A stretch of DNA of 64,000 bases from Asanoa ishikariensis (GCF_900107455.1 NZ_FNQB01000005.1:496001-560000); one strand, 5' to 3'; numbered from the stretch's first letter, positions 33,910-42,778 are shown. Numbers and translations are program-made. Notes: generated from the letters alone by a model not told the origin.

Positions 33910-34348
33910 TTAACGTCCTCGAACGGCCATCAGTTTGATCCAGCGTCGAGGTGCTGGCCGAGCCAGCAATTCTCGCGCAGCGGCGACCTTTTCGGCCTCG
34001 ATGTGCTCGGTATCCTCTGGTAGACGATCCAATAAGGACATCGAGCCCACAAAGGCCGCCAAGTCCCCGTTGTCGCGAACCTTCAGATAAGCCGTCCAGA
34101 GCTTCTCAGCGCCATGTGCGGGCCTGATTCGTCCGTCCACAATGTCGCCCGCGGTGCGGCGCCACTGTGCGCTGTCGGCATCGGAAAGTTCGACGCCACG
34201 TTGTCGAGAGCAGTGCGGAAGAGCTCCGCCGAGTCTCGGACGTCGTTCCGCGACTGCCCGGCGAGAATACGAAGAGCGGGGCTGTCGACCCCCGGACAAG
34301 CGCCCCGATGTCGGGCAGATCTTCTGATGCCAGGTTTCCGGCCGCCAT
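33910..34348 (-). pseudogene. Frameshifted hypothetical gene
   Basis: Three minus-strand frames in order give one continuous helical protein: MAAGNLASEDLPDIGALVRG at 34348, then LRILAGQSRNDVRDSAELF in a second frame, then the long frame VELSDADSAQWRRTAGDIVDG, DRLPEDTEHIEAEKVAAARE, ending at 33910. Two indels break it. I do not know the family; it has a small soluble cytosolic look (about 140 residues). The ATG in the first frame seems to be the original start. Confidence 0.5.
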
Positions 34349-34976
34349 CCGGCTACCTCCAGCGGTCTGCCTCGGTCACGGGCCCAGCCTAGGTACGTTT
34401 ACTTGTTGACGCGATTCGTTTGCGGCTCCGTGCTTCGAACCCCACCTCGGCTTCTCGAAACGCGTCCTTAGGCGCACCGGTGGTGGCCAAGAGCCTGCAA
34501 TGGGCGCCCTCGGCTCCTATCTTGGCAGGCGCGTCTTCGGCGGTGGGCACGCGCAAGACCTCGGCGGTGCCCGCCCCGACCGCGGTGGCCTGGCCTGAGG
34601 CGTCGCGCTGCCGCAGGGCGACGGTCAGGCTCCGCGTCATCACTGACCTTCACCACGACGGCGGTGAGACTGGCCAGCCGGCGGCCGTCATTGCGCTGCG
34701 GTTGCCATGGGCCGGGAGGCTGCGATCCCCGACACGAGATCGCTTGGCGCCTCAAGGCAGCGGCGGAGTACCGATGTGGTGGGTGGATGGGCCGAAGGGG
34801 GTCCATCAGCGCAGCCGGGTTGAGCAGCCACGGCGGCTGGAAGCTGCCTATCGCCCAGTGCTCCGCAGGTGGTTGGCAACCTTGGACTGGACCGAGTCGA
34901 CCAGTGCCATTTGCAACCAACGTTAGACAGCTGCTGTATGGCGATGTGCGTCTTGGATTCTCAGCTCCGGCGCCTG
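34349..34976. other. Region without a confident gene
   Basis: About 630 bp. A minus-strand frame at 34389-34643 (TVALRQRDASGQATAVGAG and following) is borderline coding but has no recognisable family or ribosome-binding site and loses its frame upstream. The rest is high-GC DNA with overlapping shadow frames. Confidence 0.3.
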
Positions 34977-35543
34977 CTACATCCCCTGGCGACCTGGAGG
35001 CGTCGCATCTTGGCTGAGAGTTACCGGCCGGGCTTGTAGACCGGGGTGGCGCAGGAACCGGTCAACTAGCGCTGTCGGTCCACCTATGCACATCCAGTCG
35101 TCATCCCACAGAGTCGACACCGGCCAAGAGCGGTCCGCCGGAAACATCAAGCTCGGCAGGGGACCTTTCCAAAACGACCACTCTCCGCTCAGACGCCAGG
35201 TGGCGGCCTGCTCGAGCCCGGCCTCGACCAGGACGTAGGACCACCCCGCGTACAAGGTCACTTTGGGCGCGTCGGGGAAGACGATGTCATCGGCACCAGT
35301 GTCGAGAAAGCCCAGCCACCACGGCTGGCCCCCAGACTGCGCGGCCAGCAACGCAAGTACGGCTTCGTCATGGGCTTCCTGACCGTGGCCACCGGCAGGC
35401 AGTTCGACCGTGGCGTAGGCATCGAAGACCGGCGGGATGGCGGCAGCGATGGTCAACCCAGCGAAGGTGTTATCGGCGATCCAGGCGACTTCGGCGCTCG
35501 TCCCGATGCGCCAGGTTTTGCCGTCCTTGGCCTTCGTGATCAT
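34977..35543 (-). CDS. Hypothetical protein
   Basis: 188 residues, acidic, with many Trp residues. It opens MITKAKDGKTWRIGTSAEVAW and has a conserved-looking centre (WWLGFLDTGADDIVFPDAP, VTLYAGWSYVLVEAGLEQA) and C-terminus (FPADRSWPVSTLWDDDWMC, PTALVDRFLRHP). The alternating pattern suggests a compact alpha/beta protein in the cytosol. I recognise this as a type of uncharacterised actinobacterial protein but know no function. ATG start at full length. Confidence 0.7.
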   Translation of the reverse strand: MITKAKDGKTWRIGTSAEVAWIADNTFAGLTIAAAIPPVFDAYATVELPAGGHGQEAHDEAVLALLAAQSGGQPWWLGFLDTGADDIVFPDAPKVTLYAGWSYVLVEAGLEQAATWRLSGEWSFWKGPLPSLMFPADRSWPVSTLWDDDWMCIGGPTALVDRFLRHPGLQARPVTLSQDATPPGRQGM

Positions 35544-35801
35544 TTTGCCATAGTAGGTCTGAAAGCCAGGGACGGATACTCACAACTTCAGGCCGACCGT
35601 ACGCGGCAGTATGACCTCACCGGCGACACCATTTACCTATCGACACGGCGCGGTTCAGGATTTCCGCCCGTGCCAATGATCGTGGGGCCGGGCTTTGGTG
35701 CTTGTGCGCGGCGCACTCTTCTGCCTCCAATCGTGCGCGACCGACGCCGCAGGAATCGCGTTGTGTGAATGTGACGGCCGCAATCGGGTCGTTGAGCTGA
35801 C

Positions 35802-36020
35802 GTGCGACTCACCACGGCGTTCAACCGCATCCTGCAGCTGCCCGCAGCTTCGGCGCACACGGTGGCGTTCACCGATCAAGGCATCGTCGTCGGATTGCGT
35901 CGAGGTCGCCGCCGGCTGCACTGCCGGTGCGGGGCAAGTACCGCCGCGCGTTACGACTCTTCCCGGCGCCGGTGGCGGCACCTGGACTTCGGCGCCTGCT
36001 GGGTTTGGGTGGAAGCCAGC
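35802..36020 (+). pseudogene. ISL3-family transposase, N-terminal zinc-finger fragment
   Basis: The plus-strand frame opens MRLTTAFNRILQLPAASAHT and continues with basic sequence and CRC plus RRRWRHLDFGACWVWVE, which is the start of ISL3-group transposases (N-terminal zinc-binding domain followed by the strand RHLDLG). The zinc-site Cys pairs are incomplete (only CRC) and the catalytic domain is missing; the frame runs straight into a different gene at 36060. A short relic of an insertion. Confidence 0.7.
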
Positions 36021-36059
36021 TGGCCGACAATGACAACACCAATTTTGCGAGGGCACACC

Positions 36060-36712
36060 ATGACCGATGACGACCAATTCGGCCGGCGACTGGGCACCCT
36101 GCTACGCAACGAACTGTCCGACGTCCACTCCGCTCCAGGCATGACCGGCCGGCTGCGCGGCCGTGCCAGGCGCAGGCGGGTGATGGTGGGAACCGCCGCC
36201 GCAGCCCTGGTCGCGATCACCGGAGCGGTGAGCCTCGTGGTCGCGCCAGGCTCTGACGGCGTGCGCACCGGTCGGGAGCTGGTCGACGTCGCCCACGTCC
36301 GCATCCAGGTGACGGATGCGCTCGCCAGGAGCACGGACTACGTCGTACTGGCCCGTTCGGATCTCGCCGGCAACAGCCGCAGCGACGAGTGGACCGATGC
36401 CGCTACCGGCCGTATGCGAGAAGACGTCTACGTGAGCGGGAAGAAGCTGTCCTGGTCTACGTCCAGGGCAGATTGAGCGCGACCACCCGACGGGACAACT
36501 TTGACGTCTCGCTGCGCGCTCTGGAAGCCATCGCCGGCACAGTCAAGTCCAGCCGGGACGCGCCGCTGGACCGCATCGGCCCTCACTCGTGGGCACTCGT
36601 TGAGATGACACAGACCCCAGAGAAGATTGGCATCGAGCAACGAACCCTGCCTCTTCGCCGCACATCCGCTCATGCCGATGAGCGGACATCGTCGCTGCGG
36701 CTTCGGCAGTGA
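36060..36712 (+). pseudogene. Membrane protein of anti-sigma-like build, frameshifted
   Basis: From the ATG at 36060: a cytosolic N-terminus (DDDQFGRRLGTLLRNELSDV, RLRGRARRRRVMVG), one TM helix (TAAAALVAITGAVSLVVA) and an outside domain (VAHVRIQVTDALARSTDYVV, ATGRMREDVYVSGKKL). The frame then ends at 36476, while a second frame continues with VYVQGRLSATTRRDNFDVSL and further helix-like sequence to 36712. The joint suggests a single indel near 36455. Topology resembles anti-sigma factors or similar single-pass sensors, but no partner sigma factor is adjacent. Its first residues are fused upstream to an ISL3 relic in the same frame. Confidence 0.55.
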
Positions 36713-36727
36713 TCGGTGTCGTCTGTC

Positions 36728-37126
36728 TCAGGGGCGTGCGTCGAACTGAACCCGGGCTTCGAAGACACGATCCATGTGCGTCTCCGCCCAGTTCTTGATC
36801 GCGATCATGACCGGGAACAGTTCATGGCCGAGCGGCGTGAGCTCGTAGTCGACGCGGACCGGCACTGAGGCGGTGACCGTGCGGGTGACCAGGCCGTCGC
36901 GCTCCAGCGTGCGCAGGGTCTGGGTGAGCATCTTCTGGCTGACACCTGCGATGCGGTGGCCGAGCTCGCTGTGCCGCTGCGGGCCGTCGGCAAGCGCGGG
37001 GATCACCAGGGCGACCCACTTGTCGGTGAGTCTGCTCAGCAGCTCACGGGTGGGGCAAGCCGCGAGGAACGCGTCGTAGTCACGTCTGGCCTGTTCGCGG
37101 CGTTGCGCAGCGGTGGTCGTCGCCAT
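36728..37126 (-). CDS. HxlR-family transcriptional regulator (intact copy)
   Basis: 132 residues. Typical HxlR winged helix: CPTRELLSRLTDKWVALVIP, LADGPQRHSELGHRIAGVSQKMLTQTLRTLERDGLVTR and YELTPLGHELFPV. An AGAAGAGGGAAG sequence precedes the ATG. It is divergent from a quinone-reductase-like gene, a common partner. HxlR proteins sense aldehydes or other reactive electrophiles, often through an N-terminal Cys; the Cys before PTREL is present. A close but broken paralogue lies at 48.3 kb. Confidence 0.9.
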   Translation of the reverse strand: MATTTAAQRREQARRDYDAFLAACPTRELLSRLTDKWVALVIPALADGPQRHSELGHRIAGVSQKMLTQTLRTLERDGLVTRTVTASVPVRVDYELTPLGHELFPVMIAIKNWAETHMDRVFEARVQFDARP

Positions 37127-37154
37127 CTTCCCTCTTCTGGTGCCCTAGGCACTT

Positions 37155-37183
37155 CACGGTACCTACTTACTCACAGTACCTAC
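37155..37183. promoter_or_regulatory. Direct-repeat operator between HxlR and oxidoreductase genes
   Basis: TCACGGTACCTAC and TCACAGTACCTAC (ending at 37166 and 37183) are direct repeats 17 bp apart, each with a GTACCTAC core; GGTACC is also palindromic. They sit in the centre of the divergent promoter region, where HxlR operators are usually found, and could bind an HxlR dimer to control both genes. Confidence 0.55.
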
Positions 37184-37229
37184 GATTCGTACGGTCGTGG
37201 CGATCACGAGGTCCACGAAGGAGACGGAA

Positions 37230-38138
37230 ATGCGCGCAGTCAGGTATGCACAGTTCGGAGACCCGGACGTCCTGCACGTGGCCGACGTGCCCACGCCCGA
37301 GCCCGGACCGGGCCAGGTGCGGGTGCGGGTCGCGGCGTCAGTTGTCCATCCGGTCGATCTGATGGTCCGGGCCGGTCGGTTCCCGGCCCCGTTGCCGACC
37401 GGTCTGCCGTACACGCCCGGCTGGGATGTTGTCGGCAGCGTCGACGCGGTCGGCCCATCGGTCGAGGAGTTCACGGTCGGCGACGAGGTCATCGGCTTCT
37501 CGCCGTGGCTGCAGACCACGGTCGGTGCCCACGCGGAGTACGTGGTGCTCTACGCTGCCTGGCTGACGACCGCGCCCGGCGGCGTCCCCGCGACCGAGGC
37601 CGCGACTCTGCCGACCAATGGCCTGGCCGCCGCGCTGGCCCTCGATCTGCTAGCACTCGCGGAGGGTTCGACCGTGCTCGTCACCGGCGCCGCCGGGCAG
37701 GTCGGTGGGTTCGTGCTGGCGCTGGCGCTGGCGCGAGCGGCCGGCCTGCACGCCACGGGATTTGCCCGGGCCGACGACCGTGAGTTCGTCGAGTCGCTGG
37801 GCGCGGCGTTCCTGTCGCGCTCCGGCGATCCGACCGGTACGTACGACGCGGTCATCGACCTGGCGGTGATCGGTTCCTCGCTGCTTGACCTCATCCGGGA
37901 CGGCGGGGGCTACGTGGCCGCGTCACCCCCGCTTCGCCCGGAGCCGGTGCGAGGCATCCGGACCTTCGCGCTGGAGGTACTACCGGACGGACGACGTCTG
38001 GGCGAACTCGTCAGACTCGTCACCGGCGGCGACATCCCGCTGCGGGTCGCTGACGTGTACCCCTTCGCCGACGCGGCGGCCGCACACAAGCGGCTGGCCC
38101 AAGGCGGCGTGCGCGGCGGAGTCGTGATCGTCCCCTGA
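37230..38138 (+). CDS. Quinone-reductase-like (zeta-crystallin-type) NADP-dependent oxidoreductase
   Basis: 302 residues from the ATG at 37230 (AAGGAGA upstream). It is a medium-chain dehydrogenase without zinc ligands: N-terminal GroES-like fold with MRAVRYAQFGDPDVL and VAASVVHPVDLMVRAG, then the NADP motif VLVTGAAGQVGGFVLALA (about 163-180). The overall size is a little short of the usual 320-330 residues but all parts are there. It probably reduces quinones or other electrophiles in the cytosol, controlled by the divergent HxlR regulator. It is followed by a terminator-like hairpin. Confidence 0.9.
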   Translation: MRAVRYAQFGDPDVLHVADVPTPEPGPGQVRVRVAASVVHPVDLMVRAGRFPAPLPTGLPYTPGWDVVGSVDAVGPSVEEFTVGDEVIGFSPWLQTTVGAHAEYVVLYAAWLTTAPGGVPATEAATLPTNGLAAALALDLLALAEGSTVLVTGAAGQVGGFVLALALARAAGLHATGFARADDREFVESLGAAFLSRSGDPTGTYDAVIDLAVIGSSLLDLIRDGGGYVAASPPLRPEPVRGIRTFALEVLPDGRRLGELVRLVTGGDIPLRVADVYPFADAAAAHKRLAQGGVRGGVVIVP

Positions 38139-38169
38139 TCCGCAACGGAAGCTCGGCCACGACGCGTCT

Positions 38170-38210
38170 GCCGTTCGCGCCACGCTCACTACCCGGCGTG
38201 GCGCGACGGC
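38170..38210. terminator. Bidirectional terminator between convergent genes
   Basis: GCCGTTCGCGCCACG (38170-38184) and CGTGGCGCGACGGC (38197-38210) can pair with a single bulged base and a 12-nt loop. The hairpin lies between the stop of the quinone-reductase gene (38138) and that of the convergent gene (38260). Confidence 0.7.
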
Positions 38211-38259
38211 GTCCACTCATGCTGCGACCCGTTCGGCCGAGTGTGCGGCGATGACGTCG

Positions 38260-38793
38260 TCATGGTGTCGGACGACCTTCGGGGGCCAGCGCATTTCGCG
38301 CCGCTATCCACTGGTCGTGGAACGCGCGGGCGTTGATCGGCGTCAGATGTGGCTCGGCCTCCGGACCATAGGCCACTTCGGGCACGACGCCGTACACCAG
38401 TTCGTAGCCGCTGACCGCCTTGGTGCCGCCGGCGTCCCTCGCGTTGGTCACCGCAGAGGACTCGGCCGCGGCCGTGTAGCGTCCGTCTGGCCCCATCTCG
38501 ACGTGCCGACTGCACCAGCCGTCCGGTCCGATCTCGTCCCATGCGCTCACGCCTTCGAACTGCCACGACACGTACCGGTACGCCGCACCGATCAACACCT
38601 GCCAATCGTCGGCGATGGGCTCGGCGTCCCAGCGGGCGATACTGGTGTAGTCCTCGGCCCAGGCGACGCCGGTACCCCAGCGTTCGATGTCGGCCAACGT
38701 GTCGTCCTGTTGTTCGACGTCCTGATCGATCAGCCGCTCGTCGTTGAACAGCTGCAACACGTTCGGCTCATGCCGCTCAATCCGGTACACCAC
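38260..38793 (-). CDS. Hypothetical protein
   Basis: 177 residues from a GTG. The protein is acidic and rich in Trp and Tyr, with an N-terminal pattern MVYRIERHEPNVLQLFNDER and a middle AAYRYVSWQFEGVSAWDEIG. The C-terminal half contains HLTPINARAFHDQWIAAR, a likely helix. It does not match a family I can name; it looks cytosolic and intact. The downstream opposite-strand frames are shadows. Confidence 0.6.
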   Translation of the reverse strand: MVYRIERHEPNVLQLFNDERLIDQDVEQQDDTLADIERWGTGVAWAEDYTSIARWDAEPIADDWQVLIGAAYRYVSWQFEGVSAWDEIGPDGWCSRHVEMGPDGRYTAAAESSAVTNARDAGGTKAVSGYELVYGVVPEVAYGPEAEPHLTPINARAFHDQWIAARNALAPEGRPTP

Positions 38794-39000
38794 CGTCGGA
38801 TGCTAAACGGTTCAGTGGCCAGCCTCTTCGAACGCACTCACATGCCGCGATCCGCGTGTCACGGTCCGTGATCGCGGGGATCGTCAGGGCCGTAGCCGAA
38901 TGCTGAGGCGAGTGCGTTGGAGCCCATGGGCGGTTGACTCCAGCGATTGGCCGCCCAGCACGGCGGTGGCATGAGGTGACCGGCCGCGGAGCATCCGTCA

Positions 39001-39480
39001 ATGCGCACCGTCTGGACAACCGACCTGGGACCCGATCCAGCGTTGCGGCAGACATTCGCCGCCGACCAGCCGTCTGCCGTCGCGCCGGCGGTGGTTGGCG
39101 GCGCCGACGTCCTGGTCACGCTCGCAGAGGAGCACGAGGACTTCGACTGTCACCTCGGCGTCCTACATCACGAGCGTTGCCCCGAGCCCGGCATGCGTAT
39201 CTGGGACCGCGCCACCGGCACCCTGATCCGCGCCGTGCCCGACGTGTGCGACAACGGCACGGGATACCCGGCGGTGCTCGTCACCGTCGTGGTCGACGGT
39301 CGGCCGCTCGCCGTGGTCCGTGATTGGGCGCGGCCGCGCCCAGGGGACACGTCCTCATCCCCGTGCCGTTCGATCCCGACACCATCTGGGGTGGCAAACC
39401 GCGACACCTCGTCCACGGCACAGTCAACGGCATGGGAGTCCGCGGCGTCGTGGAACGTGTTGGCGACGGGCATGGCTTAA
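39001..39480 (+). CDS. Hypothetical protein, C-terminus suspect
   Basis: 159 residues from an ATG. The first ~113 residues look natural: WTTDLGPDPALRQTFAADQ, VGGADVLVTLAEEHEDFDCH, HERCPEPGMRIWDRATG and VTVVVDGRPLAVVRDWARP. After about 39340 the composition becomes Ser/Pro/Thr-rich and the DNA is better explained by the YdeI-like gene in another frame, so a frameshift probably removed the true end of this gene. Family unknown. Confidence 0.4.
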   Translation: MRTVWTTDLGPDPALRQTFAADQPSAVAPAVVGGADVLVTLAEEHEDFDCHLGVLHHERCPEPGMRIWDRATGTLIRAVPDVCDNGTGYPAVLVTVVVDGRPLAVVRDWARPRPGDTSSSPCRSIPTPSGVANRDTSSTAQSTAWESAASWNVLATGMA

Positions 39481-39773
39481 CTCTCGGCCCCGCGTGGTTA
39501 CGTGGCTGCGGCCTCGCCGCCGGCGACAGCGTCACCCTCAGCATCCCGCCGTAGGGGCCTCAACGGGACGACCGCGCCGACGACATCGCTGCCGCGCTTG
39601 ACGCCGACCCGCAAGCCGCCGATTTCTTCGACGCGCTCGCTCAGTTCTACCGGCGCGCGTACCTGCGTTGGATCGACGGCACTAAACGCCGGCCGGAGCA
39701 ACGCGCTCAGCGCATCGCCGAGATGATCCGCCTCCTTGAAGCCGGCCAGAAAGAGCGCACCAAGGGCGGCTGA
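39324..39773 (+). pseudogene. YdeI/OmpD-associated (DUF1905-type) protein, interrupted by TAG
   Basis: One frame encodes the two parts of the bacteriocin-protection/OmdA-like family. The DUF1905 beta barrel is LIPVPFDPDTIWGGKPRHLV, GTVNGMGVRGVV, LGPAWLRGCGLAAGD; after it comes the OmdA helical end FFDALAQFYRRAYLRWIDG, KRRPEQRAQRIAEMIRLLEAG. A TAG at 39552-39554 sits exactly where family members have a charged residue before GPQRDD, while the frame continues without shift on both sides. So the gene is cut by a nonsense mutation, most simply GAG to TAG. The start is uncertain (TTG 39324 or GTG 39363). Confidence 0.75.
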
Positions 39774-39880
39774 GACGAGGCCTGAGACGAACTCGTAAGA
39801 CTCGCCAGTTGACTACCAGGACGAATGCCGACGGGGCGTGGCATGCTGATGCGCGTACGGGTGTTCGAACAGGGGCGGGC

Positions 39881-40258
39881 ATGGACGACGCGAGAGCGAC
39901 CTGCTGCGGCACCGGTGGCTCGTGGGCATCGGCTGGGAAACCGCTGGTCAACGCCTGTCAACTCTGCCCTGACTCGCCGACGTACTGGCGGCGTGGCCGG
40001 TCTGAGCCCTATGTCGTGGCTTCCTTGCACAACGGCATCGACCGTGTCGCCCTGGCGCGTCGTCTGGCCGCCATCGCGGCCGACGTGGCGTGGCCCGAGA
40101 TGCTCCGTGATGAAGCTGCGCGCGGCTTGGACGAGGACCTCGACGCTGATGACCTGAGCGACCCGGCGATCATCACCGCCCTCAACCGTCGCAGCATCGC
40201 CCGGGCAGAAGGCCCAACTACTGGTCCCGCCACAAACGTCGACGTCAACAGACCATGA
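39881..40258 (+). CDS. Small Cys-rich protein (putative zinc ribbon), first of a pair
   Basis: 125 residues from the ATG at 39881 (the frame is open further upstream but non-coding). The N-terminus has CC and CQLC motifs with PDSPTYWRRG between helices, likely a zinc site; the rest is a helical acidic region (RVALARRLAAIAADVAWPEM, LDADDLSDPAIITALNRRS). Its stop overlaps the next ATG by 4 nt (ATGA), so the two small genes are translationally coupled. Such small zinc-ribbon proteins are common on actinobacterial plasmids and integrative elements. Confidence 0.5.
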   Translation: MDDARATCCGTGGSWASAGKPLVNACQLCPDSPTYWRRGRSEPYVVASLHNGIDRVALARRLAAIAADVAWPEMLRDEAARGLDEDLDADDLSDPAIITALNRRSIARAEGPTTGPATNVDVNRP

Positions 40259-40491
40259 ATGAGCCGACCGCCTCGGAGATCGTGGCGTTACTCGGCATCG
40301 AGACGTCTGCGCTTCCGCTCGTCTCAGGAGGAAATCTCGACGTCGCGTCCCGCGGCGCCGGCCCACGCCACTGCGTGGCATGTGGCGGCAACGCAGACGT
40401 CGTGCTCATTGCTCTGAGCCCGCTGGGCAATCGGTGGGTCGACCTGTGCGCGACGTGCTTCGCCTACGGGCGGTCCCGAGGCCGCAAGTGA
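40255..40491 (+). CDS. Small Cys-rich protein (putative zinc ribbon), second of a pair
   Basis: 78 residues. The motif pair CVACGGN and CATCFAYG form a four-Cys zinc ribbon; the N-terminal half is a helix (PTASEIVALLGIETSALP). The ATG overlaps the stop of the gene before it. Possible roles are nucleic-acid binding or an anti-defence/regulatory function, but there is no direct evidence. Both genes look intact. Confidence 0.6.
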   Translation: MNEPTASEIVALLGIETSALPLVSGGNLDVASRGAGPRHCVACGGNADVVLIALSPLGNRWVDLCATCFAYGRSRGRK

Positions 40492-40500
40492 GTCGATGAG

Positions 40501-41420
40501 CTATTCGTCAACGCCAAAGAGGGCCACGTCGTAGATCGACATGTCGCGGCGGGCTCGGACGTGCTGGACCGGGTGGCGGTAGCGCCCTCGCTCAATCGCG
40601 GTGTCCACAAGCAGTTCGGCAACCACATCGGGTTCCACCTGCACGTACCGGAGTGGTTCCGGGCGCTGCCAGGACCCGGACCACGCGGCCGGCAGCGGTT
40701 GCGGCCACGGATGCTGGACCGGCATTCCACGGCGTTGAGCGACCGGCCGGGACAACAGCGGCGCGAGCTCGCCACGTTGCTCGTCTGTCAGCGGGGTTGA
40801 CCGGCCCATGTATCGCAGGCGTCCGGTGGAGTCGAGTCGGCCGATCAGGACGGTCTGTGGTGCGTTGGGCCAGCCGGTGACACCGCCGATGATGGCCTCC
40901 GCGGTCGTCCTGACGCGCAGTTTGCGCCAGCCGCTGCGCCCGGCCTGGTATCGCTGATCGAGCCGCTTCGCGACCACGCCCTCGATCCCGGTCTCGATCC
41001 ACGTGTCGATCCACTCTCGTGCGACCGCGGGGTTGCTGCTGTGCGGGCACAGGACGAGTTGGTTCGGGACGTCGGCAAGCAGTTGCTCGAGCAGTTGCCG
41101 CCGTTCGGCGAACGGCGCCGGAAGCAGCGACTGGTCACCGGCGGCGAGCAGATCGAAGACGACGTAGTGCGCGGGAAACTGGCGTGCAAGCTGGAGTGCC
41201 CGCTTCCCGGCCGCGGCACGGCGCTGTAACAGCGAGAAGCTGGACCGTTGACGTCCTTCGTCCCAGACGATCAGCTCGCCGTCCAGAACGACCCTGGCCG
41301 GTAGCGGGCGAAGAGCACGGGTGATGTCAGGAAACTGAAGCCCGATCGGATGGCCGTTACGGGTCTGGAGCTGGACCCGGTTCTCGCGAACCCACGCCAG
41401 TTGCCGCCACCCGTCCTTCT
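40501..41420 (-). pseudogene. ATP-dependent DNA ligase, damaged N-terminus
   Basis: The minus frame is open for over 300 codons without an ATG/GTG/TTG upstream of 40977, but it encodes a continuous ligase. Nucleotidyltransferase motif III appears as ARVVLDGELIVWDEG, HYVVFDLLA follows, motif IV is EGVVAKRLDQRYQAG, and the OB-fold part IGGVTGWPN and GRLRYMGRS comes after. At the N-terminal end, the nucleotidylated-lysine motif KxDG reads EKDGWRQLAW, with the residue between Lys and Asp missing; family members have KWDG or KLDG. Together with the missing start this suggests an inactive, truncated LigC-type repair ligase. Confidence 0.65.
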
Positions 41421-41459
41421 CCAGACTCCCCGGTGTCTCATGAGACAGCCCTCGTTGGC

Positions 41460-41650
41460 CACAGTGTTCGGGGCGCTACCTACGCTCGCGCTGTTGAACG
41501 GTGTTGAAGCGGAACGACGAGGGTCGAGGTTTTCAGAGAGCTTGCCTGCGTAGCGTCGTGTTTTCCGCTGCGAGAGCGGTGATGACGGTGGCAGCGGCAT
41601 CGACCTGATCTTGAAGTTGGCGGCACTGGGCCGCGCGTGCGCAGGTCGAG
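41460..41650 (-). pseudogene. Transposon-associated coiled-coil protein remnant
   Basis: On the minus strand, CRQLQDQVDAAATVITALAA then ENTTLRRQAL is a leucine-zipper-like helix typical of small helper proteins encoded with actinobacterial site-specific recombinases/transposons (DUF6262-like); after an indel a second frame gives LVVPLQHRSTARA and stop. It separates the ligase remnant from the DUF4279-like gene and may mark an old insertion. Family assignment tentative. Confidence 0.35.
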
Positions 41651-41930
41651 CGGCTGGTACGTCGACGTGCCGCAGCGGGATGAGTACGACACTGAGCTGC
41701 TTCTCAGGGAGGTGCTCGATGTCATCGAGCCTCACTCCGAAGGGCTGGCGCACGCACAGCAGGTGCTGGGACTCCGGGCGGGGATCAACGTCGTGATCGA
41801 GATGCGCTCCGTACGAGACGGAGCCGGCGACATCCTGGTGACAACTCCCGCTTTCCACCTCACCGCGGCGACGATGCGGCGACTGGCTGCTCTCAACCTG
41901 TGGCTCGACTGCGATCAGTACGTCTACTGA
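41637..41930 (+). CDS. DUF4279-like protein, possibly N-terminally truncated
   Basis: 97 residues. VLDVIEPHSEGLAHAQQVLG, GINVVIEMRSV and the C-terminal FHLTAATMRRLAALNLWLDC resemble the second half of DUF4279 proteins (a small alpha/beta domain found near toxins/immunity and in stand-alone form). The usual N-terminal half would lie where the transposon-like remnant is, so the gene may be cut. Function unknown. Confidence 0.45.
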   Translation: MRRSSGWYVDVPQRDEYDTELLLREVLDVIEPHSEGLAHAQQVLGLRAGINVVIEMRSVRDGAGDILVTTPAFHLTAATMRRLAALNLWLDCDQYVY

Positions 41931-42249
41931 CAGGCGACGCCCGTCATGCCCACTGTCATCGAAGCCGACGACAGTCGGCCGTACCTCCGAACCTTCAACG
42001 CGGCAAATCAGTGCGTTGACTCGTGCTGAGGCGCGCCACCGGTCGTGGCGGTCGACGAATCGAGCACATCGCGGACCGAGGGCGGATTGGCTGCGGGCTC
42101 GTAGAGCTGTGTGAACAGCGACATACTATGATGCGGGGGGCAACGATCCCTGCCCGTACGGCTCACATGGCGGTTTCGCCGGTGCTGTGGCGCCAAGGCC
42201 GGTTCGACGACACCAACCGTCGCTACTAGGCAACTGACGAACCATTCTG

Positions 42250-42663
42250 ATGGACATGCTGATCGGTTGCCGCCTGGCCGCGGTCACGCGGCTGGCCTGG
42301 CACTGGCCCGGTGACCCGGTCGATCTCACCACAGGGCCGGTCCACCTCGTCGTGGACGACGGCCGTGGCCTGCTGTTCGACGGGCGCAGCGACTGGTCCC
42401 TGACGATCGTGCCGACGGATCCGGGTGACGAGGGCTGGCGGTCGGCCTACGACTACGGCTACGACGGTGGCCGCTGGGTCGGGCGGGACGCCTCCGGCGA
42501 GGAGCCCTTCGCCTCGGTGATCGCGGGAGTGCTGAGCGGTTGGAACCCGGAGCACGACGAGGTCGGCCAGCTGGTTGGCGGCACCCTGCACGTCGGCGAC
42601 CGTGCAGTGCGGCTGGGACTGTGGGAGGGCGAGGTGATCTCATACGCGGCCGGGCGTGGGTGA
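42250..42663 (+). CDS. Hypothetical protein
   Basis: 137 residues from an ATG. The protein is beta-rich and acidic: MDMLIGCRLAAVTRLAWHWP, PVHLVVDDGRGLLFDGRSDW, and a Tyr/Gly stretch AYDYGYDGGRWVG; it ends with the strand AVRLGLWEGEVISYAAG. I recognise no family. Coding character is good over the whole length. A short frameshifted relic follows directly. Confidence 0.55.
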   Translation: MDMLIGCRLAAVTRLAWHWPGDPVDLTTGPVHLVVDDGRGLLFDGRSDWSLTIVPTDPGDEGWRSAYDYGYDGGRWVGRDASGEEPFASVIAGVLSGWNPEHDEVGQLVGGTLHVGDRAVRLGLWEGEVISYAAGRG

Positions 42664-42676
42664 CTTCCTAAAGACG

Positions 42677-42778
42677 ATGCTGGCCCGGGTTCCGGACGGA
42701 TTCGACCTGCCGGATCCTCATTCTCGAGGACCAGCTCGAAGGGGCGCTGCGCCAGGACCGCGACCGCGAGGACGACTG
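42677..42778 (+). pseudogene. Short frameshifted remnant
   Basis: Two frames of about 15-20 residues read MLARVPDGFDLPDPH then LILEDQLEGALRQDRDRED and stop. They probably form one small helical protein of the same operon as the gene before, broken by a 1-nt indel near 42715. Weak. Confidence 0.25.
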
